64,000 bases of DNA. It comes from an uncultured Centipeda sp. Lineage in GTDB: Bacteria; Bacillota; Negativicutes; Selenomonadales; Selenomonadaceae. The notes below the pieces were generated by a model. The model saw only the letters and a program-made list of their open reading frames with translations, was not told the DNA's origin and ran no database searches. This document shows positions 50,428 through 59,919 of this stretch, one piece after another. How positions within the stretch are numbered: position 1 is the stretch's first letter; every line of letters starts with the position of its first letter. The stretch spans positions 1-64,000 of the forward strand of contig CAJPQT010000010.1 of the NCBI GenBank assembly GCA_905372865.1. Reading direction: 5' to 3'. The position numbers and the translations under genes were made by a program.

Positions 50428-51237
50428 ATGCTCAGCTGTCAGCTTATCATGAACGCACTCGAGCGCATCGCACCGCGCCGTCTCGCGGAGGACTGGGACA
50501 ACCCCGGCCTTCTCGTCGGCAGCTATGCGCAGAAGATCGAGCGCGTGCTCATCGCCCTCGATGTGGATGATGCGGTCACAGCAGAGGCCATCGAGTGCAG
50601 GGCGGATCTGATCGTTGCGCACCACCCCGCGATCTTTTGCGGCATGAAGCAGCTGCGTACCGATCTGCCGCTTGGAAAACGCCTCGCTGCCCTCATCACC
50701 CACAACATCGCCGTCGCGGCGGCGCATACGAACCTCGATGTCGCCCGTGGCGGCGTGAATGATGTGCTTGCCGCACGGCTCGGGCTCGAAAAGCTCTCCG
50801 CCTTCGTCGTCACGCATCAGGAGAACGGCATGACCGAGAGCATCGGGCGCGTCGGCACGCTCCCTGCACCGACCAACATTGAGGACTTTGCCCGCACAGT
50901 GAGGGAGCGTCTCTGCGTCAGCCACGTGCGCCTTGCCGCTGCCGCACCGCGGCCTGTGCGCCGCGTTGCCGTCTGCGGCGGTGCGGGTGCAGACTTTATC
51001 GACGATGCCGTACGGCGCGGCGCGGATGTCTACGTCACGGGCGATGTGAAGTATCACGATGCGCAGCGTGCCGTCGAACAGGGGATGCACATCATCGACG
51101 CGGGGCACTTCGGCACGGAGAGCCCCGTCCTCGCTGTCCTCGCCGAGCGCTTGCGGGAAGAACTTGCGTCCGAGCGCGGCGACGTTGAGATTTTTGTCAC
51201 AAACACGCAGCGCGACGTGTTCGATGTGATTTTATAA
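50428..51237 (+). CDS. Nif3-like dinuclear metal-centre protein
   Basis: 269 residues, short form without the inserted CutA-like domain. Metal ligands appear as AHHPAIF (about residues 65-71), AHTNLDVA (about 101) and DAGHFGTE (about 228). AGAGGAG precedes the start. Annotated in many genomes as 'GTP cyclohydrolase I type 2', but the role is not established. In operon with trmK. Confidence 0.92.
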   Translation: MLSCQLIMNALERIAPRRLAEDWDNPGLLVGSYAQKIERVLIALDVDDAVTAEAIECRADLIVAHHPAIFCGMKQLRTDLPLGKRLAALITHNIAVAAAHTNLDVARGGVNDVLAARLGLEKLSAFVVTHQENGMTESIGRVGTLPAPTNIEDFARTVRERLCVSHVRLAAAAPRPVRRVAVCGGAGADFIDDAVRRGADVYVTGDVKYHDAQRAVEQGMHIIDAGHFGTESPVLAVLAERLREELASERGDVEIFVTNTQRDVFDVIL

Positions 51238-51267
51238 GGAAGCAAAAAACAGGGGAAAGGGAACACT

Positions 51268-53067
51268 ATGGATCAGAAGCATATCCGCAATTTTTCCATC
51301 ATTGCCCACATCGACCACGGCAAATCCACCATTGCCGATCGCCTCATCGAGTACACGGGCACGCTCTCTGAGCGCGAGATGGAGGCGCAGGTGCTCGACA
51401 GCATGGATCTCGAGCGCGAGCGCGGCATCACCATCAAGGCGCAGACCGTCCGCCTCGACTATCGCGGCGAGGACGGCGAGCTGTACGAGCTGAACCTCAT
51501 TGACACGCCGGGTCACGTCGACTTCAACTACGAGGTCTCGCGCAGCCTTGCCGCGTGCGAGGGTGCGCTCCTCGTCGTCGACGCGGCGCAGGGCGTGGAG
51601 GCGCAGACCCTCGCGAATGTCTACCTCGCGCTCGAGCATGACCTCGAGATCGTCCCCGTCATCAACAAGATCGACCTCCCGAGCGCCGAACCCGACCGCG
51701 TCAAGGCCGAGATCGAGGACACCATCGGCCTCGACACGAGCGCAGCCGTCCTCACCTCGGCAAAGACAGGTCTCGGCATCAAGGAGGTACTCGATGCCGT
51801 CGTCGCCTACATCCCGCCGCCCGAGGGCGACCCTGAGGCACCGCTCCGCGCACTCATATTCGACTCGTATTTTGACCCGTACAAGGGGGTCATCGCAAAT
51901 GTGCGCGTCAAAGAGGGCACCATCAAAAAGGGCATGAAGCTGAAGCTCATGGCGACGGGCAAGACCTTCGACGTGACCGATGTCGGCTGCTTCCGCCCGC
52001 AGCCCGTCGATACGGGCATACTCGGGACAGGCGAGGTTGGCTTTATCGCGGGCGCACTCAAGGATGTCCGCGACGTGCGTGTGGGCGACACCGTGACGAC
52101 GGCGGAGAACCCTGCCAAAGAAGCGCTGCCAGGCTATCGCGGGGTCACCCCGATGGTGTTCTGCGGGCTCTACCCCGAGGACAGCAAGGACTACGACAAC
52201 CTTCGCGAGGCACTGGAGAAACTCCAGCTCAACGATGCCGCGCTTGTCTTTGAGCCCGAGACCTCCATCGCGCTCGGGTTCGGCTTCCGCTGCGGGTTCC
52301 TCGGACTGCTCCACATGGATGTGATCCAGGAGCGCCTCGAGCGCGAGTACAACCTCGGTCTCATCATGACTGCGCCGTCCGTTGTCTACCACGTCTGCCG
52401 CACCGACGGGACGATGGTGGAGGTCAGCAATCCCGCCGACCTCCCGCCCCAGACCGAGATCGACCACATTGAGGAGCCGTGCGTCAAGGCGACCGTTATC
52501 GTGCCGAAGGACTACGTCGGTGCGGTCATGGAGATCTCGCAGGAAAAGCGCGGCGTGTTTCAGACCATGGACTACCTCGACGCAACGCGCGTCACCGTCA
52601 TCTACCACATTCCGCTCAACGAGATCCTCTACGACTACTTCGATCGCCTGAAATCCGCCACGCGCGGCTATGCATCCCTCGACTACGAGCTGATCGACTA
52701 CCAGACCAGCAGCCTCGTCAAGCTCGACATCCTCCTCAACGGCGACGCGGTGGACGCGCTCTCGACCATCGTCCATCGTGACCGCGCCGCGCAGCGCGGC
52801 CGCCAGCTTGCGACCAAGCTCAAGGAGATCATCCCACAGCAGATGTTCGAGATCCCGATCCAAGCGGCGATCGGCAGCAAGATCATCGCACGCGAGAACG
52901 TACGCGCCCGCCGCAAGGACGTGCTCGCAAAATGCTACGGCGGCGACATCACGCGCAAGCGCAAGCTCCTCGAAAAGCAGAAGGAGGGCAAAAAGCGCAT
53001 GAAGGCGGTCGGCAGCGTGGAGCTCCCGCAGGAGGCGTTTATGGCGGTGCTGAAAATTGACGAATAA
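51268..53067 (+). CDS. lepA: elongation factor 4
   Basis: 599 residues, full length. The G-domain motifs are AHIDHGKST (G1), RGITIKAQT (G2), DTPGHVDF (G3) and NKIDLPSA (G4), and the LepA C-terminal domain contains the conserved KKRMKAVGSVELPQEAFMA. It is a ribosomal GTPase that acts on stalled or mis-set ribosomes. AGGGGAAAGGGAAC precedes the ATG. It overlaps the hemW start. Confidence 0.98.
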   Translation: MDQKHIRNFSIIAHIDHGKSTIADRLIEYTGTLSEREMEAQVLDSMDLERERGITIKAQTVRLDYRGEDGELYELNLIDTPGHVDFNYEVSRSLAACEGALLVVDAAQGVEAQTLANVYLALEHDLEIVPVINKIDLPSAEPDRVKAEIEDTIGLDTSAAVLTSAKTGLGIKEVLDAVVAYIPPPEGDPEAPLRALIFDSYFDPYKGVIANVRVKEGTIKKGMKLKLMATGKTFDVTDVGCFRPQPVDTGILGTGEVGFIAGALKDVRDVRVGDTVTTAENPAKEALPGYRGVTPMVFCGLYPEDSKDYDNLREALEKLQLNDAALVFEPETSIALGFGFRCGFLGLLHMDVIQERLEREYNLGLIMTAPSVVYHVCRTDGTMVEVSNPADLPPQTEIDHIEEPCVKATVIVPKDYVGAVMEISQEKRGVFQTMDYLDATRVTVIYHIPLNEILYDYFDRLKSATRGYASLDYELIDYQTSSLVKLDILLNGDAVDALSTIVHRDRAAQRGRQLATKLKEIIPQQMFEIPIQAAIGSKIIARENVRARRKDVLAKCYGGDITRKRKLLEKQKEGKKRMKAVGSVELPQEAFMAVLKIDE

Positions 53068-54229
53068 CGCACGGGTGACACAATGGGGCATCTACGCTCA
53101 CATCCCCTACTGCGTGAAAAAATGTGCATACTGCGACTTCGTTTCCTCCGCCGTGGGCAAATCTGCGGCGCGGGAGATGAAGGCCTATGCGGCGGCGCTT
53201 CGGGCAGAGATCCTGCGCGAGGTGCCGCCGCTTCGTGCGCGGTGGGGCGATGCGGCGACCGTCTACCTCGGCGGCGGCACACCGACGGCACTGCCCGCGC
53301 AGCTGCTCACGGAGATTCTGCGCACCCTTATCGACGCAGCGGGGATACCGCAGGAGTGCACCGTCGAGGCAAACCCCGGCACAGTCGATGCGCATTCCCT
53401 CGCACAGCTGCGCGCGGCGGGGGCGAATCGTCTGAGCCTTGGCGTACAGAGCTTCGACGATCGTCTGCTTCGCATCATCGGGCGCATCCACACGGCGCAG
53501 GAGGCGGAGCAGGCATTTCGCGCGGCGCGTGCGGCGGGCTTTGCGAATATCAGTCTCGACCTTATGTATGGTCTGCCAACACAAACACTTGATGACCTAA
53601 AGACGAGCGTCGGCGCGGCGCTTGCCCTCGCGCCCGAACACATCTCCGTCTACGGGCTGACCGTCGAGGAGGGAACGCCGTTTGCGGCGGCAGAGGCGCA
53701 GGGGCGGCTCACGCTCCCGAGCGAGGAGACGGCAGAGGAGATGTACGACTGGCTGACGGCGGAGCTTCCCGCACGCGGCTATGCGCGCTACGAGATCTCG
53801 AACTTTGCACGGCAGGGCTTCGAGAGCCGTCACAACCTCGGCTATTGGCGGAACGTTCCCTACCTCGGCATCGGCGCAGCGGCGCACGGCTATGTGGACG
53901 GCGTACGCTGGGGCAACGAACCTGCCACGGAGAAGTACATCCGCGCCATCCAGACGGGCAGGAGTGTCCGCACGCCCGAGGATACGGAGCGCACCCGCAC
54001 GAATGCAATGGAAGAGTATGCCTTTCTCGCACTGCGCACACGAGAGGGGATTGATACGGCGGATTTTTCACGCGCATTTGGTGTTGGGATTGATGAGGTT
54101 TATGGTGCGGTGATTGAGAAATATAGCGCGCAGGGGCTTATTCGTCGCGCAGAGCATCACGTCGCCCTCACCGACGCAGGGATGAAGCTGGGGAATGAGG
54201 TGTTTGCGGCATTTTTATTGGGCACGTAA
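53057..54229 (+). CDS. hemW: radical SAM heme chaperone HemW
   Basis: 390 residues. The cluster motif is HIPYCVKKCAYCDF (about residues 16-29, CxxxCxxC), then YLGGGTPTALP, SLGVQSFDD and the C-terminal HemN domain. It resembles coproporphyrinogen oxidases but lacks features of true HemN and is a heme-binding chaperone in studied cases. The start could be TTG at 53057 (overlapping lepA by 11 bp) or GTG at 53075; neither has a strong ribosome site. Confidence 0.93.
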   Translation: MTNNARVTQWGIYAHIPYCVKKCAYCDFVSSAVGKSAAREMKAYAAALRAEILREVPPLRARWGDAATVYLGGGTPTALPAQLLTEILRTLIDAAGIPQECTVEANPGTVDAHSLAQLRAAGANRLSLGVQSFDDRLLRIIGRIHTAQEAEQAFRAARAAGFANISLDLMYGLPTQTLDDLKTSVGAALALAPEHISVYGLTVEEGTPFAAAEAQGRLTLPSEETAEEMYDWLTAELPARGYARYEISNFARQGFESRHNLGYWRNVPYLGIGAAAHGYVDGVRWGNEPATEKYIRAIQTGRSVRTPEDTERTRTNAMEEYAFLALRTREGIDTADFSRAFGVGIDEVYGAVIEKYSAQGLIRRAEHHVALTDAGMKLGNEVFAAFLLGT

Positions 54230-54258
54230 TTCCATTTACGATAACTTTGTGCTATGAT
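54230..54258 (+). promoter_or_regulatory. promoter of the glutaredoxin gene
   Basis: TTCCAT, 17-nt spacer, TATGAT, about 37 bp before the start codon. Confidence 0.5.
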
Positions 54259-54294
54259 AGAGTATGTTTACCATGCATATAAAGGAGAACTGCA

Positions 54295-54576
54295 ATGAAA
54301 ACACTTACCATGATTGAGATGGAGGGCTGCCCGTACTGCGCGAACGCGCATCGCGCGATGGAGGCCCTGCGCACTGAGGGATACGAGGACGTGCAGGTCG
54401 CGTTCATCGACGAGAACCGCGCGCCCGAGAGGACGCAGCCGTTCGCGGGACAGTACTACTACGTCCCCAGCATCTTTATGGACGGGAAGAAGCTCTACGA
54501 GGCGCAGCCGGGGCAGAGCTACGACAAGATCTATGCCGAGGTGAAACGCGCCTTTGACGCGGCACGTGCGGACTGA
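54295..54576 (+). CDS. glutaredoxin-like protein
   Basis: 93 residues with a thioredoxin fold: strand LTMIEMEGCPYC, with the redox active site CPYC (residues 12-15), and the cis-proline segment YYYVPSIFMDGKKLYE. AAAGGAGAA precedes the start. It acts in thiol-disulfide exchange. Monocistronic. Confidence 0.88.
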   Translation: MKTLTMIEMEGCPYCANAHRAMEALRTEGYEDVQVAFIDENRAPERTQPFAGQYYYVPSIFMDGKKLYEAQPGQSYDKIYAEVKRAFDAARAD

Positions 54577-54632
54577 ACGCGGCGTTTATGAAAAACATGC
54601 AAAAGTTGCATAAGAAAAAACGAAAATAAAAC

Positions 54633-54661
54633 TTGTAAAATTATCTGAAATCCAGCATAAT
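54633..54661 (+). promoter_or_regulatory. promoter of oadG-oadB
   Basis: TTGTAA, 17-nt spacer, CATAAT, leaving a leader of about 100 nt. A palindrome ATGCAA-aag-TTGCAT (54597-54611) lies just upstream of the -35 box. Confidence 0.5.
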
Positions 54662-54766
54662 AACGAAAGCGCTATTTTCACAATATACATAAAGATCCTC
54701 GGGCTGTCTCCGTATACGGGTAATGCGGTGATGTTCACGAGGCGAAAAACAAGATGAGGTGAGTTT

Positions 54767-55111
54767 ATGCATCAACCCGTAACCGACAATCCCTTCGTCA
54801 TCATGTTCATCAACATGGTTATCGTCTTCGCTGTTCTGACCGCGATCTGGGGGCTCATCGAGCTGACCCACAGACTTGATCCGACGAAGAAGGCGGAGCC
54901 GCCCGCAGCGGCACCTGCTGCGCCGACCCCCGCACCTGCGGCAGCTGCACCCGCAGCCCCTGCAGGGCTGAGCGCGGAGACCGTCGCCGTCATCGCGGCA
55001 GCCGTCGCTGCCTGTGGCTACAGTGCTGAGCAGATCTACGCGATCCGTCCGGCAGAGCAGCCCGCATGGCGCAACTTTGGACGCGTGAGCGGTATGCGCA
55101 CGGCGCGCTGA
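54767..55111 (+). CDS. OadG-family sodium-pump decarboxylase gamma subunit
   Basis: 114 residues: one N-terminal membrane helix (about residues 12-33), a DPTKK stop-transfer segment, a long Ala/Pro linker (residues 42-68), and a C-terminal helical segment (SAETVAVIAAAVAACGYSAEQIYAI, split by the linker) ending in a basic tail. It holds the complex together next to the beta subunit. AGATGAGGTGAG precedes the start. It lies 17 bp before the beta-subunit gene. Confidence 0.85.
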   Translation: MHQPVTDNPFVIMFINMVIVFAVLTAIWGLIELTHRLDPTKKAEPPAAAPAAPTPAPAAAAPAAPAGLSAETVAVIAAAVAACGYSAEQIYAIRPAEQPAWRNFGRVSGMRTAR

Positions 55112-55128
55112 GGAGGGAGTGACAGATT

Positions 55129-56256
55129 ATGGATTTTATCAACGCATTTGCTGTCTCCCTGCAGGCAGTCGTCGACGGCAGCGGATTTGTGGGCATGACC
55201 GGCGGCAACGTCATCATGATCGCCGTCGGGCTCATCCTGCTCTACCTCGCGTTTGCGCGTGACTTCGAGCCGCTGCTCCTCAGCCCGATCGCATTCGGTT
55301 GTATCCTCGCGAACATCCCGTTCAACGGCTTTGAGGAGCCGGGCGTTATGTCCGCGATCGGCATGGGCATCAAATACGAGATCTTCCCGCCGCTCATCTT
55401 CCTCGGTGTCGGCGCGATGACCGACTTCGGTCCGCTGATTGCACGTCCCTCGTCGCTCCTCATGGGTGCGGCGGCACAGTTCGGCGTGTTCGTCGCCCTC
55501 CTCGGCGCGATGCTCCTCGGCTTCACGGCACAGGAGGCAGGCTCCATCGGTATCATCGGCGGTGCGGACGGCCCGACCTCGATCTACCTCGCCACGAAGA
55601 TGGCACCGCACCTCCTCGGCGCGATTGCCGTTGCGGCATATACCTATATGGCTCTCGTACCTCTGATTCAGCCGCCTGTCATGCAGCTCCTCACCTCGAA
55701 GAAGGAGCGTGAGGTCATCATGGAGCAGGCGCGTGAGGTCACGAAGTTCGAGCGCATCGCATTCCCGATCGTCTCGACCATTTTCATCAGCCTTCTCCTC
55801 CCGTCCATCACGGCGCTGCTCGGCATGCTCATGCTCGGCAACCTCTTCCGTGAGAGCGGCGTGACGGATCGTCTCTCCGATACGGCGCAGAACGCGCTCA
55901 TCAACACGGTCACGATCTTCCTCGCGCTCGGCACGGGCCTCACGATGAGTGCGGAGAGCTTCCTCGTCAAGGAAACGATCCTCATCATCTGCCTCGGCCT
56001 TGTCGCGTTCATCTTCGGTACGGCGGCGGGCGTCGTCCTCGGCAAGATCATGTGCCGTGCGACGGGTTGGAAGGTCAACCCGCTCATCGGCTCTGCGGGT
56101 GTCTCCGCTGTTCCGATGGCCGCACGCGTCAGCCAGATCGTCGGCATCAAGGCGAAGCCGGGCAACTACCTCCTCATGCACGCCATGGGACCGAACGTTG
56201 CCGGTGTTATCGGCACGGCGGTCGCGGCAGGTACGATGCTTGCGATGCTGATGTAG
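55129..56256 (+). CDS. sodium-pumping decarboxylase beta subunit (OadB/MmdB/GcdB type)
   Basis: 375 residues with nine or more membrane helices. The Na+-binding segment GIIGGADGPTSIYLA (about residue 143, with the essential Asp) and the end VSAVPMAARVSQIVG...LLMHAMGPNVAGVIG are diagnostic. It couples decarboxylation of a carboxybiotin carrier to Na+ export. AGGAGGGAG precedes the ATG. The carboxyltransferase (alpha) and biotin-carrier genes are not in this window. Confidence 0.95.
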   Translation: MDFINAFAVSLQAVVDGSGFVGMTGGNVIMIAVGLILLYLAFARDFEPLLLSPIAFGCILANIPFNGFEEPGVMSAIGMGIKYEIFPPLIFLGVGAMTDFGPLIARPSSLLMGAAAQFGVFVALLGAMLLGFTAQEAGSIGIIGGADGPTSIYLATKMAPHLLGAIAVAAYTYMALVPLIQPPVMQLLTSKKEREVIMEQAREVTKFERIAFPIVSTIFISLLLPSITALLGMLMLGNLFRESGVTDRLSDTAQNALINTVTIFLALGTGLTMSAESFLVKETILIICLGLVAFIFGTAAGVVLGKIMCRATGWKVNPLIGSAGVSAVPMAARVSQIVGIKAKPGNYLLMHAMGPNVAGVIGTAVAAGTMLAMLM

Positions 56257-56308
56257 ACAGCATCATTTTGAGTGAAAATACGCCTAAAAGAGATACTTTG
56301 CATTTGAC

Positions 56309-56347
56309 AAAATCCTCCTTCGTATGTACTATGAAGGAGGATTTTTG
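56309..56347 (+). terminator. terminator of oadG-oadB
   Basis: AAATCCTCCTTC, 11-nt loop, GAAGGAGGATTT, T-run. A TTGACA-17-TACTAT promoter-like sequence (56304-56332) overlaps it. Confidence 0.88.
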
Positions 56348-56448
56348 ATGCCGTATCTTGGGAGGCGCTGATATATGCGGCGCTTTCTCTGCTCTGTTCT
56401 TCCACCGGAGCGCAGATAAAGGCTACTTTTACATGGAAGGAAGATTTT

Positions 56449-57147
56449 ATGCGCGGAACATTCTATGGCATTGGCGTGGGCCCGGGCGATCCAGAGCTGC
56501 TCACCGTCAAGGCGATCAAGGCGATCGAGGCGGCAGATGTCCTCATCGCACCAAAAACCGAGAAGAAGGAGGGCAGTGTCGCCCTCGAAATCGCACGCCC
56601 CTATTTGAAAAAGGACATCGAGATTGTCTACCAAGTGTTTCCAATGGTGAAAAACTTTGCCGACGATTCGGGTGCGTGGGAGGCGAACAAAGCCGAGATC
56701 CTTGCGCTCCTGAATGCGGGGAAAAACGTCGCATTCCTCACCCTCGGCGACCCCATGTTCTACAGCACCTACATCTACGTGTTCCGCCTGCTCGAGCATG
56801 AGGACGTGGACATCGTCACCATCCCCGGCGTACCCGCCTTCATCGCCATCGGCAGTCGTGTCGGCAGACCCATCGTCGAGGGAAACGACGTGTTCGCCGT
56901 TATCCCCGGCACAGCGGATCAGAAGCGGCTTGAGGAGGTCATGGCGGTTGCGGGCAGTGCCGCCGTCATGAAGGTCTACCACAACTCCGCCGAGATCATT
57001 GATCTCCTCAAACGCAACAACATGACGAAGGAAGCGGTACTGGTCAGCCGTGCGGGACTTGACGACGAGCGCATCATCTACGACCTTGAGGCGCATGCCG
57101 ATGAGAAGCTGAACTACCTTTCCACCATTCTCACGCGGAGGAGTTGA
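56449..57147 (+). CDS. cobI: precorrin-2/cobalt-factor II C20-methyltransferase
   Basis: 232 residues of the SAM-dependent tetrapyrrole methylase family: start GTFYGIGVGPGDPELLTVKA, LTLGDPMFYSTYIYV and IPGVPAFIAIGSRVG, all specific for CobI/CbiL. It adds the C20 methyl in cobalamin ring synthesis. AGGAAG precedes the start. No other cob genes and no cobalamin-riboswitch pattern are seen next to it. The ABC importer starting 2 bp downstream is in the same operon. Confidence 0.92.
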   Translation: MRGTFYGIGVGPGDPELLTVKAIKAIEAADVLIAPKTEKKEGSVALEIARPYLKKDIEIVYQVFPMVKNFADDSGAWEANKAEILALLNAGKNVAFLTLGDPMFYSTYIYVFRLLEHEDVDIVTIPGVPAFIAIGSRVGRPIVEGNDVFAVIPGTADQKRLEEVMAVAGSAAVMKVYHNSAEIIDLLKRNNMTKEAVLVSRAGLDDERIIYDLEAHADEKLNYLSTILTRRS

Positions 57148-57148
57148 T

Positions 57149-58078
57149 ATGATGCGCGTATGGGCACTGGCTCTTTTCACGGCGGCATCGCTCCTGCTCT
57201 CTGCATGCGGTGCGCCCGCTGCAGAGCAGAGTTCGCAGGGCAGCTATGCCACCATCACGGATGACAACGGACGCACCGTCAGCTTTGACAAGAAACCCGA
57301 GCGCATCGTTGTTACATCGGCATCCTTTCTCGAACCGCTCTACGCCGTCGGCGGTGAGGTCGTCGGCCGCCCCGACTCGAAGTCGAAGATCCCGGAGGCG
57401 GCAAAGAGTGTCACGAACATCGGCAGGGTCTACCAGATCGACGCGGAGAAGGTCCTCGCGCTCACGCCCGACCTCGTCATCCTCAACCGGGGCATGAACG
57501 AAAAGCTCGTTGAGACCCTTGCGGCGAATCACATCAAGACGCTCGTCATCGAGATGAAAAGCTATGAGGACGTAAAGCGCGAGATCGGAACATTTGCGAC
57601 GCTCACGGGCGAGACGGCAAAGGGGGACGAGCTCATCCGCAAGATGGACGCAGACATCGAAGCCGTCCGCACCTCCATCCCGCAGGAAAAGAAGCGCGTC
57701 GCCATCATCCACAGCACGGGACAGGGGCTCTCCGTGCAGCTTGACGGCAGCATCGCGGGCAACATTGCAAACATCCTCGGCTGGGAGAACACGGCGGCGG
57801 GGATGCCGGCACTCGACAAGAATCCCGATGCCGCGCCCTACAGTATGGAGACACTCGTCGCACAGAACCCCGATATCATCTTCGTCACAAGCATGGGCGA
57901 GGAGGCGGAGATCCGCGCGTCGATGGAGGCAATGTTCGCCGAGAGCCCCGCGTGGCAGAGCGTCAGCGCCGTCCGTGACGGACGTGTCTACTACCTGCCG
58001 CAGGAGATGTTCCTGTTCAGCCCCGGCATCGAATACCCTGTCGCCGTCAAGTATATGGCGAGGCTCGTCTACCCATGA
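57149..58078 (+). CDS. ABC transporter substrate-binding lipoprotein (BtuF/FecB-like)
   Basis: 309 residues. A lipoprotein signal peptide with lipobox LLSAC (Cys at about residue 20) and a type III periplasmic-binding fold: the start 'ATITDDNGRTVSFDKKPERIV', a GRPDSKSKIPEAAKSVTNIG loop and a long linking helix. Corrinoid, heme and siderophore binders share this fold. Because cobI lies directly upstream, a corrinoid or cobalt-related substrate is the best guess. Confidence 0.88.
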   Translation: MMRVWALALFTAASLLLSACGAPAAEQSSQGSYATITDDNGRTVSFDKKPERIVVTSASFLEPLYAVGGEVVGRPDSKSKIPEAAKSVTNIGRVYQIDAEKVLALTPDLVILNRGMNEKLVETLAANHIKTLVIEMKSYEDVKREIGTFATLTGETAKGDELIRKMDADIEAVRTSIPQEKKRVAIIHSTGQGLSVQLDGSIAGNIANILGWENTAAGMPALDKNPDAAPYSMETLVAQNPDIIFVTSMGEEAEIRASMEAMFAESPAWQSVSAVRDGRVYYLPQEMFLFSPGIEYPVAVKYMARLVYP

Positions 58079-59046
58079 AAAGGCGCATCCTGCTTCTCGT
58101 CCTGTTCGCCGCACTCGCGGCATTTGCGATGATGCTTTCCGCCGCGAAGGGCTCCGTGGATATTCCCCTCGGGGAAATCCTGACGAGCCTCGGCGGAGCG
58201 CATGATACGGCGCATGCACAGATCCTCTGGAACATCCGCCTGCCGCGCACGATCGTCGCGGCGCTCGTCGGCATCAACCTTGCCCTCTCGGGCGCGATTC
58301 TGCAGGCGATTCTGCGCAATCCGCTCGCCGACCCGCACATCATCGGCATCTCCTCCGGTGCGGGCCTTGCGGGCATTTTTATCATGCTCCTCATGCCGGG
58401 GGCGGCGTGGCTCATCACGCCCGCCGCATTCGGCGGGGCGATGGTCGCTGCGCTCCTCATCTACATCCTCGCGTGGCGTGACGGCATCCGGCCCACGCGC
58501 ATCATCCTTGCGGGGGTCGCGGTATCGGCGTTCCTCGGCGCAGGTATCTCGGCCATGATGATCCTCTACAGCGACCGCGTGCACAGTGCGCTGATGTGGA
58601 TGGTCGGCGGTCTGTCGGCACGCAGCTGGCCGCACGTCGAGCTGCTTCTTCCGTATACGATCGCAGCGGGGCTCCTTGCACTCGCGGCAGCGCAGCGGCT
58701 CAACATCCTGCAGCTCGGCGACGACATGGCGCGCGGCATCGGGCTCGCCGTTGAACGCACACGCATCCTCCTCACGGCGGTCGCCGCACTGCTCGCTGCG
58801 AGTGCCGTGTCTGTGGTCGGACTTCTGGGCTTTGTCGGGTTGATTGTCCCTCATGCCGCACGACTGATGATCGGTTCGGATTATCGCTATCTCCTTCCTG
58901 CGGCGGCGCTTCTCGGCATTGCCGTCGTCACGCTGAGCGACACGGCGGCGCGGCTGCTGTTTGCCCCCCTGGAACTTCCTGTGGGCATCATCATGGCGGT
59001 GGTCGGTGCACCGTTCTTTCTCTATCTCCTCAGGAGGCAGCTATGA
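58075..59046 (+). CDS. FecCD/BtuC-family ABC permease
   Basis: 323 residues with ten predicted membrane helices. LPRTIVAALVGINLALSGAILQAILRNPLADPHIIGISSGA is the family core (read here in parts: LPRTIVAALVG, NPLADPHIIGISSGAG), and GFVGLIVPHAARLM is the coupling region that meets the ATPase. It overlaps the lipoprotein gene by 4 bp (ATGA) and the ATPase gene by 4 bp, so all three are translated together. Confidence 0.92.
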   Translation: MKRRILLLVLFAALAAFAMMLSAAKGSVDIPLGEILTSLGGAHDTAHAQILWNIRLPRTIVAALVGINLALSGAILQAILRNPLADPHIIGISSGAGLAGIFIMLLMPGAAWLITPAAFGGAMVAALLIYILAWRDGIRPTRIILAGVAVSAFLGAGISAMMILYSDRVHSALMWMVGGLSARSWPHVELLLPYTIAAGLLALAAAQRLNILQLGDDMARGIGLAVERTRILLTAVAALLAASAVSVVGLLGFVGLIVPHAARLMIGSDYRYLLPAAALLGIAVVTLSDTAARLLFAPLELPVGIIMAVVGAPFFLYLLRRQL

Positions 59047-59834
59047 GCGCAGGGATGACCGCACGGAACCTCGCAGTCAAGATCGCGGGCAAGGAGATCC
59101 TGCACGGGCTGAACGTCGATATTGCCGCAGGGCGGCGCACCGCCATTGTGGGGCCGAACGGCGCGGGCAAGACCACCCTTCTGCGTGCACTCGCAGGCCT
59201 CTCGCGCCGCTATACGGGGGCGATCGCACTGGATGGGCGCGAGCTCGGCACCTACTCTGAGCGGGCACTTGCACGCGTGCGCGCCATTCTCCCGCAGGAA
59301 CGCGCGGCGGCACAGGGGCTGACCGTGGAGCAGCTGGTTACGTACGGACGCTTTGCCCATGCGAGCCTCTTTCAGACGCGCTCAGATGCAGAGGACAGAG
59401 AGGCGGTTGCGTGGGCGATGGAGACCGCACACGTCTCCCACTTCGCCGCGCGCGAGGTGCATACCCTCTCGGGCGGTGAGCGGCAGCGCGTCTTTCTCGC
59501 AATGGCGCTCAGCCAGCGCCCGCGCCTTCTCCTGCTCGACGAGCCGACCACCTATCTCGATGTGGCACATCAGCTGCGCGTCATGGAGATCATCACGCGG
59601 CTCAACAAGGTGCACGGCATGACCATCCTCATGGTGCTGCACGACATGGCGCACGCCATGCAGTACGCTGATGAGATCGTGCTGCTGCAGGCGGGGCGCA
59701 TCGCCGCGACGGGGACACCGTGCGATGTCCTCACAGAGGAGCGCATCGCTGCCGTGTTCGGCGTTCGTGTCGAGATCTTTACGAACTCGTACGGCATCCG
59801 CGTCCCATCGCCCGTCGCACTCGTTGGGGAGTGA
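59043..59834 (+). CDS. ABC transporter ATP-binding protein (BtuD/FecE-like)
   Basis: 263 residues. Walker A is GPNGAGKTT (about residues 37-45), the Q-loop is ILPQERAAAQG, the signature is LSGGERQRV, Walker B is LLLLDEPTTYLD, and the switch His is in VLHDMAHAM. It energises the importer made with the two upstream genes. Last gene of the cobI operon; no strong terminator is seen before the ompM promoter. Confidence 0.95.
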   Translation: MSAGMTARNLAVKIAGKEILHGLNVDIAAGRRTAIVGPNGAGKTTLLRALAGLSRRYTGAIALDGRELGTYSERALARVRAILPQERAAAQGLTVEQLVTYGRFAHASLFQTRSDAEDREAVAWAMETAHVSHFAAREVHTLSGGERQRVFLAMALSQRPRLLLLDEPTTYLDVAHQLRVMEIITRLNKVHGMTILMVLHDMAHAMQYADEIVLLQAGRIAATGTPCDVLTEERIAAVFGVRVEIFTNSYGIRVPSPVALVGE

Positions 59835-59919
59835 GGGGGGGCGTATGATCCACACGATATTGTCAGATAAAAGGTCCGCCTAAAATTACAACCTGATATA
59901 AAAAATTAACCTGTAAGAC

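Noticed and set aside
56257..56448. Cobalamin riboswitch upstream of cobI
   Set aside because: The 190-bp gap holds the oadB terminator and no B12-box-like segment or multi-stem leader of the needed length.
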